A stretch of 25,260 nt of DNA from Clostridia bacterium (GTDB taxonomy: Bacteria > Aerophobota > Aerophobia > Aerophobales > AE-B3A), in the NCBI GenBank assembly GCA_030610745.1, contig JAUWRC010000006.1:1-25260 (forward strand), given 5' to 3'. The translations under genes and the position numbers were made by a program. This document shows positions 13,602-21,387 of the stretch, piece after piece; position 1 is the stretch's first letter, and every line of letters starts with the position of its first letter. The notes beneath the pieces are model-generated. The model was not told the DNA's origin. It was given only the letters and a program-made list of their open reading frames with translations, and did no database searches.

Positions 13602-14475
13602 TAGAATAACCTCCCTTAAAATAATCTTCTAGAATCTTTTTATGGTCAAAGGCTAATTTTGAGGGGAACTCTCCTTTTTTAAATATCTTCAGCTGCTCGG
13701 CATCATCAGCTGCCTTCCCCTTTCCCTCCCCTTTTCCTATAAAAACAGTAGTAATAGTGTGAAAACGTGGATCTCTGGCCGGGTCTGAATAGGTACGAAA
13801 CTGCCTTAACCCTTTTGCCTCCAGATTTGTTTCTTCCTTGAGCTCTCTTCTGGCTGCACATTCTAAAGATTCCCCATAATTCACAAATCCTCCTGGCAGA
13901 GCCCAGCCGTAAGGAGGATTTTTCCTTTTTATCAAAATAATCCCCCCCTCTTTTCCAATTATTATATCTACAGTAGGAATAGGGCTCTTGCGAGTTCGCC
14001 ATAAATCTTCAAGGATTCTTTTATGAGAAGAAAAAGGGATAGAAGGAAGACGGTCTGAAGGAAAAAACCTCACTTCTTTCACTTCCTCATTTAGAGTATA
14101 GGTCTCTGACTGAGAAGATATCTTATAGCCAATGACAGTTATCGAACCATATAGCTCGCTCTCATTCTTATATACGCCTATCAAATCCTCTATCTTTCCT
14201 TCTATCCCTATCTCTTCTTTCATCTCCCTTAGTATGGCCTCCTCTGGTGATTCATCTTTTTCCACAAATCCTCCCAACAAAGCCCATCTTCCTTTTCCAG
14301 GTGGAAGTCCTCTTTTTGTCAATAATATCCGCCCCTCTTTACCTATTATAACTGCTGCTACTACAGGAAGAGGATTTTGATAATATATCTTGCCACATCG
14401 AGGGCAAACCAGTCTCTGGTGCCCCTCTATTTCTTTCTTTTCAAGTGTACCTGCACACTCACTACAATATTGCAT
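13594..14475 (-). CDS. Zinc-ribbon protein with two tandem Nudix domains
   Basis: 293 residues. A zinc ribbon (Cys4, Cys7, Cys24, Cys27) like that of NADH pyrophosphatases leads into Nudix domain 1, with box GGFVEKDE...REMKEEIGI (68-91). Nudix domain 2 from about 167 has GWALPGGFVNYGE...RELKEETNL (190-218). In box 2 the usual Gly after EE-x is Asn217, while the metal-binding glutamates remain; domain 1 has a complete box. Both domains should therefore hydrolyse nucleoside diphosphate-X substrates, the first perhaps NADH-like and the second ADP-ribose-like (family inference). Coupling to coaD suggests nucleotide or cofactor turnover. Confidence 0.88.
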   Translation of the reverse strand: MQYCSECAGTLEKKEIEGHQRLVCPRCGKIYYQNPLPVVAAVIIGKEGRILLTKRGLPPGKGRWALLGGFVEKDESPEEAILREMKEEIGIEGKIEDLIGVYKNESELYGSITVIGYKISSQSETYTLNEEVKEVRFFPSDRLPSIPFSSHKRILEDLWRTRKSPIPTVDIIIGKEGGIILIKRKNPPYGWALPGGFVNYGESLECAARRELKEETNLEAKGLRQFRTYSDPARDPRFHTITTVFIGKGEGKGKAADDAEQLKIFKKGEFPSKLAFDHKKILEDYFKGGYSNA

Positions 14476-14490
14476 AATTTATTTCCTTAG

Positions 14491-14533
14491 TCCCCTCACC
14501 CCTTCCCTCTCCCCTGTGGGGGGGGAGGGGGAG
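14491..14533. repeat. CCCCTCACCCC palindromic repeat
   Basis: Second copy of the core found at 5866-5909: CCCCTCACCCCTTCCCTC, then CCCCTGTGGGG flanked by an imperfect GGGGGAGGGGG arm. It lies between the Nudix and B12/radical SAM genes, which are on the same strand. The rest of 14476-14602 shows nothing else. Confidence 0.6.
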
Positions 14534-14602
14534 AAAAAGACCTCTTCGTTGTTTATACAGCCGGGATCAGCCTCCTTATAATCACCAAAATAGGCATAGG
14601 CT

Positions 14603-15937
14603 CTACAGGGGTTTACCTTCTTTTCCTTTAAAGATACTTCTATAGCCCAGATTTAAGGTGAGAAGAGGGCCCAGATATTTCCATCTTTTCCCTTTTAATG
14701 AACCGATTGTTCTCCTAAAAATAGAAGAAAGACTGTAGACCTTCTTATAAGCCCAGTCTAATCCTTGCTGTAGCTCCTGGGGAGTCATTGTTTTTGGCTG
14801 GAAAACTGCATGGGATAGGTCATAATTTGACCAATTTCTATCTATGATTCTACCCTCTTTTTCTAACTTCTCTTCTAGTCTGGTCCCGGGTAAGGGGGTA
14901 AGAATACTGAATTGAACAACATCCAACTTTACCTTCTCTATAAATTTAACTGTTTTTCGGAAGATACTTTTATCATCATTATCAAAACCAAAGATAAAAG
15001 CTCCTTCAATGACTATCCCAAACTGATGAATTTTCTTAATAGCTTTCTCGTAAAACTTTATCTTATTCTGAGATTTATCGGCCTCCCCTAAAGAGGCTTC
15101 AGAAATTGATTCAAAACCAATAAACAGCCCTTTGCATCCGCTCGCCTGTGCCAACTGGAGAATATCTTCATGATGGGCTATGTTAATAGAAGCCTGGCCT
15201 ATCCATAAAAGATTATAAGGTATCAAGGCCTTAAATAATTCCCTGGCATAAGCAATGTCTCCCGCAATGTTATCATCAAGAAATCCCAGAAAGCGTGTCT
15301 TAAGAGGTTTACCCACCATGCCTTTGATTTCCTCTATTACCTTTTTTACGGGACGAAAGCGAAATTTCTTGCCAAAAAATTTGCTTACCGAGCAAAAATA
15401 ACAATTAAAAGGACAACCTCTGCTTAGCTGTAAAAAGCGGCTAAGTAAATATCCTTTATTTTTGATAAGTTCTCTTCTGGGAAGGGGTATTATGGCAGGA
15501 TCTGGCCTCTCATCATTTTTATAAAACTGAACCAGTGCTTCCTTTCCTCCTTTCCTAAAATCTTGAAGTAATCTTTCCCAGCTTCCTTCCGCTTCTCCTT
15601 TTACCACCGCATCTGCGTGCTGGGCTGCCTCTTCTGGGAGAGCTGTAACATGAATTCCTCCCATAACTACGGGAACTCCTTTTTTTCTAAATGTATCAGC
15701 TATCTCATAAGCACGGGGAGCCGAGGCAGTCATAGCAGTTATTCCTACCAGATCAACACCTTTCTCAAAATCTATTCTTTCTATATTCTCATCAATTATC
15801 TCTACCTCAATATCTTTAGGAGTCAGGGCAGATACAATAAGAAGATTATGGGGAGGAACCTTAAATACCTTATTCCTACCCAGCCTTTTAGCTTTCATCT
15901 CCTTTTTCCATGTTGGTGAAATAAATAGTATCTTCAT
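14603..15937 (-). CDS. B12-binding-domain radical SAM protein
   Basis: 444 residues. The N-terminal Rossmann-like cobalamin-binding domain (1-135; VDLVGITAMTASAPRAYEIAD, VVMGGIHVTALPEEA) lacks the classical DxHxxG, as usual in this family. The radical SAM domain has Cys175, Cys179 and Cys182 (RGCPFNCYFC), then LGFLDDNI and KGLFIGFESI. The C-terminus resembles DUF4070 proteins (LTPLPGTRLEEKLEKEGRI). Family members do methylations or rearrangements in lipid, hopanoid and natural-product pathways; the substrate is unknown. The ATG overlaps the preceding radical SAM stop by 4 nt, and the whole operon is under the TetR promoter at 18260-18304. Confidence 0.9.
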   Translation of the reverse strand: MKILFISPTWKKEMKAKRLGRNKVFKVPPHNLLIVSALTPKDIEVEIIDENIERIDFEKGVDLVGITAMTASAPRAYEIADTFRKKGVPVVMGGIHVTALPEEAAQHADAVVKGEAEGSWERLLQDFRKGGKEALVQFYKNDERPDPAIIPLPRRELIKNKGYLLSRFLQLSRGCPFNCYFCSVSKFFGKKFRFRPVKKVIEEIKGMVGKPLKTRFLGFLDDNIAGDIAYARELFKALIPYNLLWIGQASINIAHHEDILQLAQASGCKGLFIGFESISEASLGEADKSQNKIKFYEKAIKKIHQFGIVIEGAFIFGFDNDDKSIFRKTVKFIEKVKLDVVQFSILTPLPGTRLEEKLEKEGRIIDRNWSNYDLSHAVFQPKTMTPQELQQGLDWAYKKVYSLSSIFRRTIGSLKGKRWKYLGPLLTLNLGYRSIFKGKEGKPL

Positions 15938-17436
15938 TGTATTTTGGTTGTTCTGGTCTGAATTTCTACCTCTTTCTTATTTTTCCTTCTATGATTCTGG
16001 ATTACTTCACTTAACTTTACCACAGGAGAATCATATTCTCCGCTAACCATCTTTTCAAACTCCGGCCTGGTTATTGCCTCAAGACGCTTTGCATAATCAT
16101 CCAGAAACCGGGCAATCTCACCTTCTATTATAGTTTCTGCCCCTTTATGAGTGGGATAAGCATTATATTCCTTGACTACCTCCCTTAAGATTTCAGGCTT
16201 ATCAATGATAGTACAGGGAGTTAACCAGTTACCGTTTTTCTCCAATTGCTTTCTTCTTATAGAAAGAAAGAAAGGAGAAATAATAGCTTCTCTTAAGCCT
16301 TTGCCCTTTTCCCATAAACTAAAGATATTATCCACGGCAAAATGGACAAAAACACAGGGTTCTATATCCCCCTTTGAATTGATATGAAAGTATTTCCTTC
16401 CTCCAGCTATACATCCTCCTACCCAGGGCCCGTCATTCCAGAAATCTCCCACGAAAATGGGTTTCTTGGAGCGCCATTCCCATACCTTTTGGCGAAGCTT
16501 ATCTCTCTGCTCAGGGGTGGGCATAAGCTCAACGGCTGGTTTTTTTCCTATAGGAATATAAATAAAATACCAACCAAAGGAGACATGTTTCTCAATAAGA
16601 GAATCAATAAACTCATCGCTGGTAACAATATCCGCATTTTGCCTGGTCACCGTAACTGAAAATCCTTGCAGGACACCCGCCTGGTGCAGGTCTTGCCTGG
16701 CTTTATTTATCTTTTCCCAGACCCTTTTCCCTCTTCTCTCTTCTGTCTCTTTCTTAAAACCCTCCATACTGATAGCCGGAGCTACATTTCCTAATTTAGC
16801 TAATCTTTCCACTGTTTTCTCATCCAATAATGTCCCATTAGTATAGACCTGGAAATACATATCATTGTGTTCTTCAGCCAAATCCAAAAGATTCTTACCT
16901 GTTTTCTTATCTCTGTAATAGAAAGGCTCTCCTCCCGAGAGGGTTAAAAAACGAATCCCCAGTTCCTTAGCCTCCCTCAGAATCTTATTCAGGACAGTGT
17001 AGGATAAACCCTGCCCCTTTTCATATTCATGAGCATAGCAGCCATAGCAGTTAAGGTTACAGGCATTACTGGGAGAGATAACAAAAAACCAAGGAGCTTT
17101 AAAGCCCTCTTCTTGTAGTTTTTCCCTTTTCTTTGCTTCCGTAACCCAGTCACAAAAGAAATTTTTGGCTAATCTTTCCCTTGTTACTTTAGATATTCTT
17201 TCCTGAAGAAGTAATCGCGCCAGGTCCGTCATCGGATGTTTTCTCTGAAAAGCTTCCCTTACATTTTCCATGGCAGATTTATTAGGACCGGCAAATTTAT
17301 AGAGCCCTCTTAACATAACATCAAATTCCTCATAAAACTCCTCTTTATTTTGGGTACTGGCTAGCCTGTCTAGATAATGATTAATCTGATGCTGGAGCAA
17401 CCCCTTTTTTAATTTAGTCGTTAACTGCCCAACCAT
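15934..17436 (-). CDS. Radical SAM protein with extended N-terminus and cysteine-rich C-terminal part
   Basis: 500 residues. A helical N-terminal region of about 110 residues (unassigned) precedes the radical SAM core: Cys126, Cys130 and Cys133 (NACNLNCYGCY), LSGGEPF (167-172) and VYTNGTLLD. After the barrel, Cys342 (GGCIAGGRKYFHINSKGDIEPC), Cys361 and Cys408 resemble a reduced SPASM/auxiliary-cluster region. Such enzymes often modify peptides or lipids; no precursor peptide is visible here. It sits directly between the TetR gene (24 nt) and the B12 radical SAM gene (4-nt overlap), so the two enzymes probably act on one pathway. Confidence 0.9.
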   Translation of the reverse strand: MVGQLTTKLKKGLLQHQINHYLDRLASTQNKEEFYEEFDVMLRGLYKFAGPNKSAMENVREAFQRKHPMTDLARLLLQERISKVTRERLAKNFFCDWVTEAKKREKLQEEGFKAPWFFVISPSNACNLNCYGCYAHEYEKGQGLSYTVLNKILREAKELGIRFLTLSGGEPFYYRDKKTGKNLLDLAEEHNDMYFQVYTNGTLLDEKTVERLAKLGNVAPAISMEGFKKETEERRGKRVWEKINKARQDLHQAGVLQGFSVTVTRQNADIVTSDEFIDSLIEKHVSFGWYFIYIPIGKKPAVELMPTPEQRDKLRQKVWEWRSKKPIFVGDFWNDGPWVGGCIAGGRKYFHINSKGDIEPCVFVHFAVDNIFSLWEKGKGLREAIISPFFLSIRRKQLEKNGNWLTPCTIIDKPEILREVVKEYNAYPTHKGAETIIEGEIARFLDDYAKRLEAITRPEFEKMVSGEYDSPVVKLSEVIQNHRRKNKKEVEIQTRTTKIQ

Positions 17437-17460
17437 TTTTTTCTCCTTGTGTAATCAAGT

Positions 17461-18087
17461 TTATTCTCTGCTTACTCCCTCCCAAAATACCTGCCAGGCT
17501 AAGGACTTATCAGTAGATAAGGACTTCTTTCCCTTTTGGGAAATCCAATAGACAGTAAGACTGTGAACTATCCCCATTAAAATTACGGCTAATTTTCTCG
17601 AATCTAAGGGTTTGGCCTCTTTTCTGTCAATAGCCTCTTGAATTAATCCATCAAGAATCTCTATGTATCGAGATTGCTTCTCTACTACTCTCCCCTTTAA
17701 TTTCCTTTCCAGTTTCTCTTTTAATCCTTTAGGAAGATTCTGCATAACTTTGAAAAAGTTCTTATTTTCCTCAAGAAACTTCAAATGAATACTGATGGCT
17801 GTTTTAATCCTGTGCGAGGCTGAGCCAGATTTCTTCACTGTTTCTTGAATCTTGTCCAGAAGAATATCCAGCTTGGTCTCTATTACAGAAAAGAAAAGAT
17901 CTTCTTTATTGTTAAAATAAAGATATACCGTCCCTTTGGCTGATTTTGCCTCTTTGGCAATTTCACCTATGGTAGTGGAATAAAATCCCTTTTGGGCAAA
18001 GAGTTTCTCCGCTGCTTGCAGAATCTGAGCGGCAAAATCTCTTCGCCTCTTTCTTTTATTATAGGAAATGGGGCCAGCTTTTAACAT
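17461..18087 (-). CDS. TetR-family regulator of the radical SAM operon
   Basis: 208 residues. A basic leader (NKRKRRRDF) precedes the TetR helix-turn-helix at about 22-66 (AAEKLFAQKGFYSTTIGEIAKEAKSAKGTVYLYFNNKEDLF), followed by an all-helical ligand domain with a hydrophobic stretch, LAVILMGIVHSLTVYWI. It is the first gene of the operon. A palindromic operator sits just after its -10 box, so autorepression relieved by a ligand is likely. The ligand is unknown; a lipid-like effector would fit family precedent but is inference. Confidence 0.93.
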   Translation of the reverse strand: MLKAGPISYNKRKRRRDFAAQILQAAEKLFAQKGFYSTTIGEIAKEAKSAKGTVYLYFNNKEDLFFSVIETKLDILLDKIQETVKKSGSASHRIKTAISIHLKFLEENKNFFKVMQNLPKGLKEKLERKLKGRVVEKQSRYIEILDGLIQEAIDRKEAKPLDSRKLAVILMGIVHSLTVYWISQKGKKSLSTDKSLAWQVFWEGVSRE

Positions 18088-18100
18088 TTGTATTTCATTA

Positions 18101-18240
18101 TTCCCTCTCCCCTATTTTAGTTCGTTGTTCATAGTTCATTGACTAAGACCTTCTATTTGTTTGTAGAACATTATTTGTTGTTTTTTATCTACGAACTACC
18201 AACTACGAACTATGAGAGAGGGATAGAGTGAGGGGAAAGA
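18101..18240. repeat. Inverted heptad element in the TetR operon leader
   Basis: Left arm: TTCCCTCTCCCC (18101-18112) then AGTTCGT, TGTTCAT and AGTTCAT units (18119-18139). Right arm: CTACGAA/CTACCAA units (18189-18216), then GAGAGGG and AGGGGAAA, the inverse of the left arm. It lies between the promoter and the start codon, so it is transcribed and could fold over the leader. Confidence 0.62.
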
Positions 18241-18259
18241 AATCCCTCCTGCTAATTGC

Positions 18260-18304
18260 CTGACTATTCAGTCAGTATTATAATAAAAAAAAATATCCTG
18301 TCAA
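18260..18304 (-). promoter_or_regulatory. Consensus promoter with TetR-type operator
   Basis: Minus strand TTGACA (18304-18299), 16 bases, TATAAT (18282-18277), both perfect. Immediately downstream, over the expected start point, is the perfect palindrome CTGACT-N4-AGTCAG (18260-18275), a typical TetR-family site. It would control TetR and both radical SAM genes. Confidence 0.75.
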
Positions 18305-18326
18305 ATCTTTCGCTCGCTTTTGTTTG

Positions 18327-18350
18327 AAAAAAAGAGGATAAAATGTCCTC
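18327..18350 (-). terminator. Rho-independent terminator of the glycosyltransferase operon
   Basis: Minus strand GAGGA, seven bases, TCCTC, then seven T. It lies about 110 bases after the glycosyltransferase stop and just upstream of the next promoter. Confidence 0.6.
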
Positions 18351-18457
18351 AATTTGTAAATAGAAGTGTAGATAAAATGGGAATTTTAAGTTAGAGAAAA
18401 GTGCTCAATGTCTTACTTTCACACAGAAGGTGCCAACAGATGAAGAGAGATAATTTA

Positions 18458-19666
18458 TCAAAATTTCTCATTGATTGATTGCATAACTTTTTGGGCAATA
18501 TCTAAAGCCGCTTCAGGTTTTGCCAGTTCTTTTACCTTAATCTGCCGCTCCTTAAACTCAAAAGATTTATGAGATTCATATAAAAACCTTACAATGAGAT
18601 CCCTCATCTCTTTTTTATTTGATAACTTAAAGGCAATTTTTTTCTTTAGAAGAAGTTCTTGATTCTTTTTTTCCTGACCGCCCAGAGAATTAACAATTCC
18701 TATGCTGAGACCTTTCACTAAGGTCTCAGCAGTGGTAAGCCCTCCTGGTTTACTAATGAGCAAGTCCGATACTTCCATCAACTCATCAACTTCTTTCACG
18801 TATCCCCATACCTTCATAGGTATATCTAATTTTAATTTCATCTCTTGAAGTTTCTCTTTGAGCCCGTGATTTGTTCCGCTCACTACCAAAAGTTGAACAG
18901 GTAAATGGAGCTTGTTTAGGTTAAGGATTATTTGATGCAATGATCCCATTCCCTGTCCGCCCCCCATCAAAAGAATGGTAAAAATGTCCTTCTTTAGATC
19001 CCATTTTTCCTTTAATTTTTGCCTATCTTTGTATTCCGAAAAAACAGACAGGATGGGAATGCCGGTAATTTGAATCTTATATGAAGGAATCCCCTTTCTC
19101 TGTAAATTTTCCTTTAGCCCTTCGTGGGGCAAGAAATAAAAATCCACATTTTTATAAAACCAATAAGGATGAAGGGCATAATCAGTAGGTACTGCTGCTA
19201 ATAAATAGGATAGACTTTTCTTTCTCTTAATAGTGGAACACAGAGCACAAGCTATATTGTGAGTACATATCACTGCATGAGGAGAGAAAGGAGCAATAAC
19301 CTCCTTATAGAGTCGAGAAAAATTATAATGGTAAAGAAAATCTCTTAGGGGGAAAGTGAACCAATATATCAGTCTATTATCCCATAGAAAACCCCAGAGC
19401 CAGGGAGTGAGTTTCACCACAGTATAATAAAGAGCATTTATTATACTGACTATTAGAGAACTTCCATAATTAAATAAATTCTCTTCTTTAACCTGCACCT
19501 GGGGATACAATTTCTCTAAAGCCTGTTTTATAGCCTTAGCAGCACAGTAGTGACCAGAAACATCTGAAACGTACAGGAGGAGAATTCTAATTTCCCTATT
19601 AGAAACAATCATTTTTTGTCCCTTACCTATCACCTCACATCCTTTTTTTAACTTAATTTGTTTCAT
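18458..19666 (-). CDS. MGDG-synthase-like glycosyltransferase (GT28)
   Basis: 402 residues, or 384 if Met19 (ATG at 19612, with AAGGG before it) is the start; the first ATG has no good ribosome site. N-terminal MGDG-synthase domain: VSDVSGHYCAAKAI (33-46, family GHxxAA) and AAVPTDYALHPYW (157-169). C-terminal GT28 sugar-nucleotide domain: LLMGGGQGMG (232-241) and SKPGGLTTAE (305-314). Such enzymes move a sugar from UDP-sugar to diacylglycerol or a related lipid on the inner membrane face. It is encoded downstream of a TetR regulator and a membrane peptide, which suggests regulated glycolipid synthesis. The exact sugar and acceptor are unknown. Confidence 0.88.
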   Translation of the reverse strand: MKQIKLKKGCEVIGKGQKMIVSNREIRILLLYVSDVSGHYCAAKAIKQALEKLYPQVQVKEENLFNYGSSLIVSIINALYYTVVKLTPWLWGFLWDNRLIYWFTFPLRDFLYHYNFSRLYKEVIAPFSPHAVICTHNIACALCSTIKRKKSLSYLLAAVPTDYALHPYWFYKNVDFYFLPHEGLKENLQRKGIPSYKIQITGIPILSVFSEYKDRQKLKEKWDLKKDIFTILLMGGGQGMGSLHQIILNLNKLHLPVQLLVVSGTNHGLKEKLQEMKLKLDIPMKVWGYVKEVDELMEVSDLLISKPGGLTTAETLVKGLSIGIVNSLGGQEKKNQELLLKKKIAFKLSNKKEMRDLIVRFLYESHKSFEFKERQIKVKELAKPEAALDIAQKVMQSINEKF

Positions 19667-19721
19667 TTTATTCAGTAAATACTATCTGTATAAATTCTTT
19701 CCAAAGATTTCTATCAGCTTT

Positions 19722-19856
19722 CTATTTTCTCAATAAATCAAGAAATTTTGTACCAATTTTCCGAATAATATCTGGCACTTTGTTTGTAGGGACTAATAGG
19801 TAGAAAACATAAAATACGAGAGCTCCAATTGCCAGGATCCATAAAAACCTGAGCAT
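19722..19856 (-). CDS. 44-residue single-pass membrane peptide
   Basis: An ATG preceded by GAGGT six bases before it (AGAGGTAAAAGAAG). MLRFLWILAIGALVFYVFYL gives a transmembrane helix at about 4-21, then a basic amphipathic tail (NKVPDIIRKIGTKFLDLLRK). It lies between the TetR gene and the glycosyltransferase, on the same strand, 55 bases before the latter. The clear ribosome site and composition argue for a real gene. It might anchor or regulate the glycosyltransferase (inference); I know no family. Confidence 0.7.
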   Translation of the reverse strand: MLRFLWILAIGALVFYVFYLLVPTNKVPDIIRKIGTKFLDLLRK

Positions 19857-19931
19857 CTTCTTTTACCTCTTCTTATTCCAGGCTGCTTCTCCCCACTATT
19901 TAGATTAGTTTCCCTCTGATAACAAAAGAGA

Positions 19932-20507
19932 CTACTTCTTTACCAATCCATTGAATAACACTCTTAGCAAAAGGTCGATACGTTTTTCAACGTCGGGCAT
20001 AGGTACTTCCATTGTCCAAGGATATTCCAGTCCCTTTAAAGCAGTAACAATGGCAAATGCTGTTAACTCCGAGTCTTCTACTTGAAAGGTTCCTTTTGTT
20101 ATCCCTTCTTCTAAAATATCTTTTACTATCTTTATTTCGCCTTGTAGATCCTTTTTTCTTATCCTTTCGATAAAGGAGTAGTGCTCTAAATATTCCTGTT
20201 TGAGTGCGCTATAAAAGTTAGCCAATTGATTAAGGTACTTCGTTCTTGTTACAATGTAAGCGCGCAACTTTTCCTGAGAAGTACTTGCCTTATTGATTGC
20301 TTTTTTTATCTCTTGACTCCATATCCGGCTTTCTTCCTCTACCACTGTACGGAAAATATCTTCTTTGCTACTAAAATAATGATAAATGCTGCTTTTGGTA
20401 ATGTGAGCTGAGTGGGCGATTTCATCAACGGTAGTTTTCTTAAATCCAAATTGAGCGAACAACTTTTGGGCAATATTAATAATGAGTTCGGACTTAGAAT
20501 TTTTCAT
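19932..20507 (-). CDS. TetR-family regulator upstream of the glycosyltransferase
   Basis: 191 residues from the ATG at 20507, chosen because AGGAG lies five bases before it; the longer frame start at 20540 has none. The helix-turn-helix at about 10-50 (IAQKLFAQFGFKKTTVDEIAHSAHITKSSIYHYFSSKEDIF) is textbook TetR. The helical C-terminal domain has LKALRAY-like and ALKGLEYPW segments. It probably represses its own operon through the palindrome at 20535-20547. The effector is unknown. Confidence 0.93.
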   Translation of the reverse strand: MKNSKSELIINIAQKLFAQFGFKKTTVDEIAHSAHITKSSIYHYFSSKEDIFRTVVEEESRIWSQEIKKAINKASTSQEKLRAYIVTRTKYLNQLANFYSALKQEYLEHYSFIERIRKKDLQGEIKIVKDILEEGITKGTFQVEDSELTAFAIVTALKGLEYPWTMEVPMPDVEKRIDLLLRVLFNGLVKK

Positions 20508-20534
20508 GAGTGCTCCTTTCTTTGTGAACTTTTT

Positions 20535-20588
20535 GACCAATTTGGTCTTTTGGTTAGATTATATTATAATAAATAAAAAAAAAGTCAA
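20535..20588 (-). promoter_or_regulatory. TetR promoter and operator
   Basis: Minus strand TTGACT (20588-20583), with overlapping TATAAT boxes at 20568-20563 and 20563-20558 (spacers 14 and 19, neither ideal). Downstream is the perfect palindrome GACCAA-T-TTGGTC (20535-20547) with an extra ACCAA half-site next to it. It is a likely autoregulatory site. Confidence 0.55.
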
Positions 20589-20638
20589 GGTTATGGCGTA
20601 AAGTGTGAATTTTTTCTTGCCCTCCCCCAGTTTTTCCC

Positions 20639-20669
20639 TTGACAAAATCCAAAAATATAGCTAGATAAT
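20639..20669 (+). promoter_or_regulatory. Promoter for tmk-holB
   Basis: TTGACA (20639-20644) with TAGATA at 17 bases or GATAAT at 19 bases. It is divergent from the TetR promoter, whose -35 is about 50 bases away. Confidence 0.45.
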
Positions 20670-20688
20670 ATCAAATGGGGGTCGGAAA

Positions 20689-20793
20689 ATGTTTGAAAGA
20701 ATAGCTATAATTTTACCAAAAGATTTAAAAAAAGCCATTGAAAGAAAAAGAAAAAAGAGGAAAATTAATTGTTCATTAGTTTTGAAGGTATAG
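20689..20793 (+). CDS. Possible 34-residue leader protein overlapping tmk
   Basis: An ATG after GGGGGTCGG; the product reads MFERIAIILPKDLKKAIERK then a basic stretch and CSLVLKV. The pattern (I-x-LP-x-D-L-x-x-AI) recalls the N-terminal half of ribbon-helix-helix proteins, but it is too short for a full domain. It overlaps the tmk start by 25 bases in another frame, which would couple tmk translation to it. It could also be a decayed gene. Confidence 0.38.
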   Translation: MFERIAIILPKDLKKAIERKRKKRKINCSLVLKV

Positions 20794-21377
20794 ATAAAAG
20801 TGGAAAGAGTACTCAAATCTCTCTTTTGGTTGATTGGGTTAAACAAAAGGGATATGAAGTAGTCCAGACCTCGGAGCCTGGTGGAACTGGATTAGGAGAG
20901 AAAATTGAAAAAATACTCCTTGAACCTTCTACTAAAGAGATAAACGGAATAAGTGAGCTTTTTCTTTACCTTGCCGACAGAGCCGAGCATGTAGAAAAAA
21001 TAATCAAGCCAGCTTTAGAGAAAGGTAAGATTGTAATCTCGGATCGCTTTGCCGATGCCACAATTGCCTACCAGGGATATGGAAGGAGACTGGATATCCC
21101 CTGGGTAGAAGAGCTAAATAAAAGAGCTACCCACGGTTTTCTTCCCGATATAACCTTTCTTCTAGATATTAGCCCTGACCTTGCCAAAAAACGAAGTGGA
21201 AGCGAAGAAAAGGATAGAATAGAAAATGAGAAAATTTCTTTTCATCAGAAGGTGCGTCAGGGATATCTTAAGCTCGCCAAAAAACATGCAGGAAGGATAA
21301 AGGTAATTAACGGCGAAGGCAGCGTAAAAGAAATCCAGTTGAGGATAAGGAAGATACTTGGAAAACACCTGAGGTGA
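20769..21377 (+). CDS. tmk: Thymidylate kinase
   Basis: dTMP + ATP to dTDP, essential for DNA precursors. 202 residues, usual length. P-loop GIDKSGKST (7-15), EPGGT (36-40), DRF (92-94) and YQGYGR (101-106) are present, with the lid region KKRSGSEEKDRIE. The start is TTG (20769), supported by AGAGG eight bases upstream and by the family N-terminus FISFEGIDK; no ATG fits. holB follows after 10 nt. Confidence 0.96.
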   Translation: MFISFEGIDKSGKSTQISLLVDWVKQKGYEVVQTSEPGGTGLGEKIEKILLEPSTKEINGISELFLYLADRAEHVEKIIKPALEKGKIVISDRFADATIAYQGYGRRLDIPWVEELNKRATHGFLPDITFLLDISPDLAKKRSGSEEKDRIENEKISFHQKVRQGYLKLAKKHAGRIKVINGEGSVKEIQLRIRKILGKHLR

Positions 21378-21387
21378 AAGAAGAATT

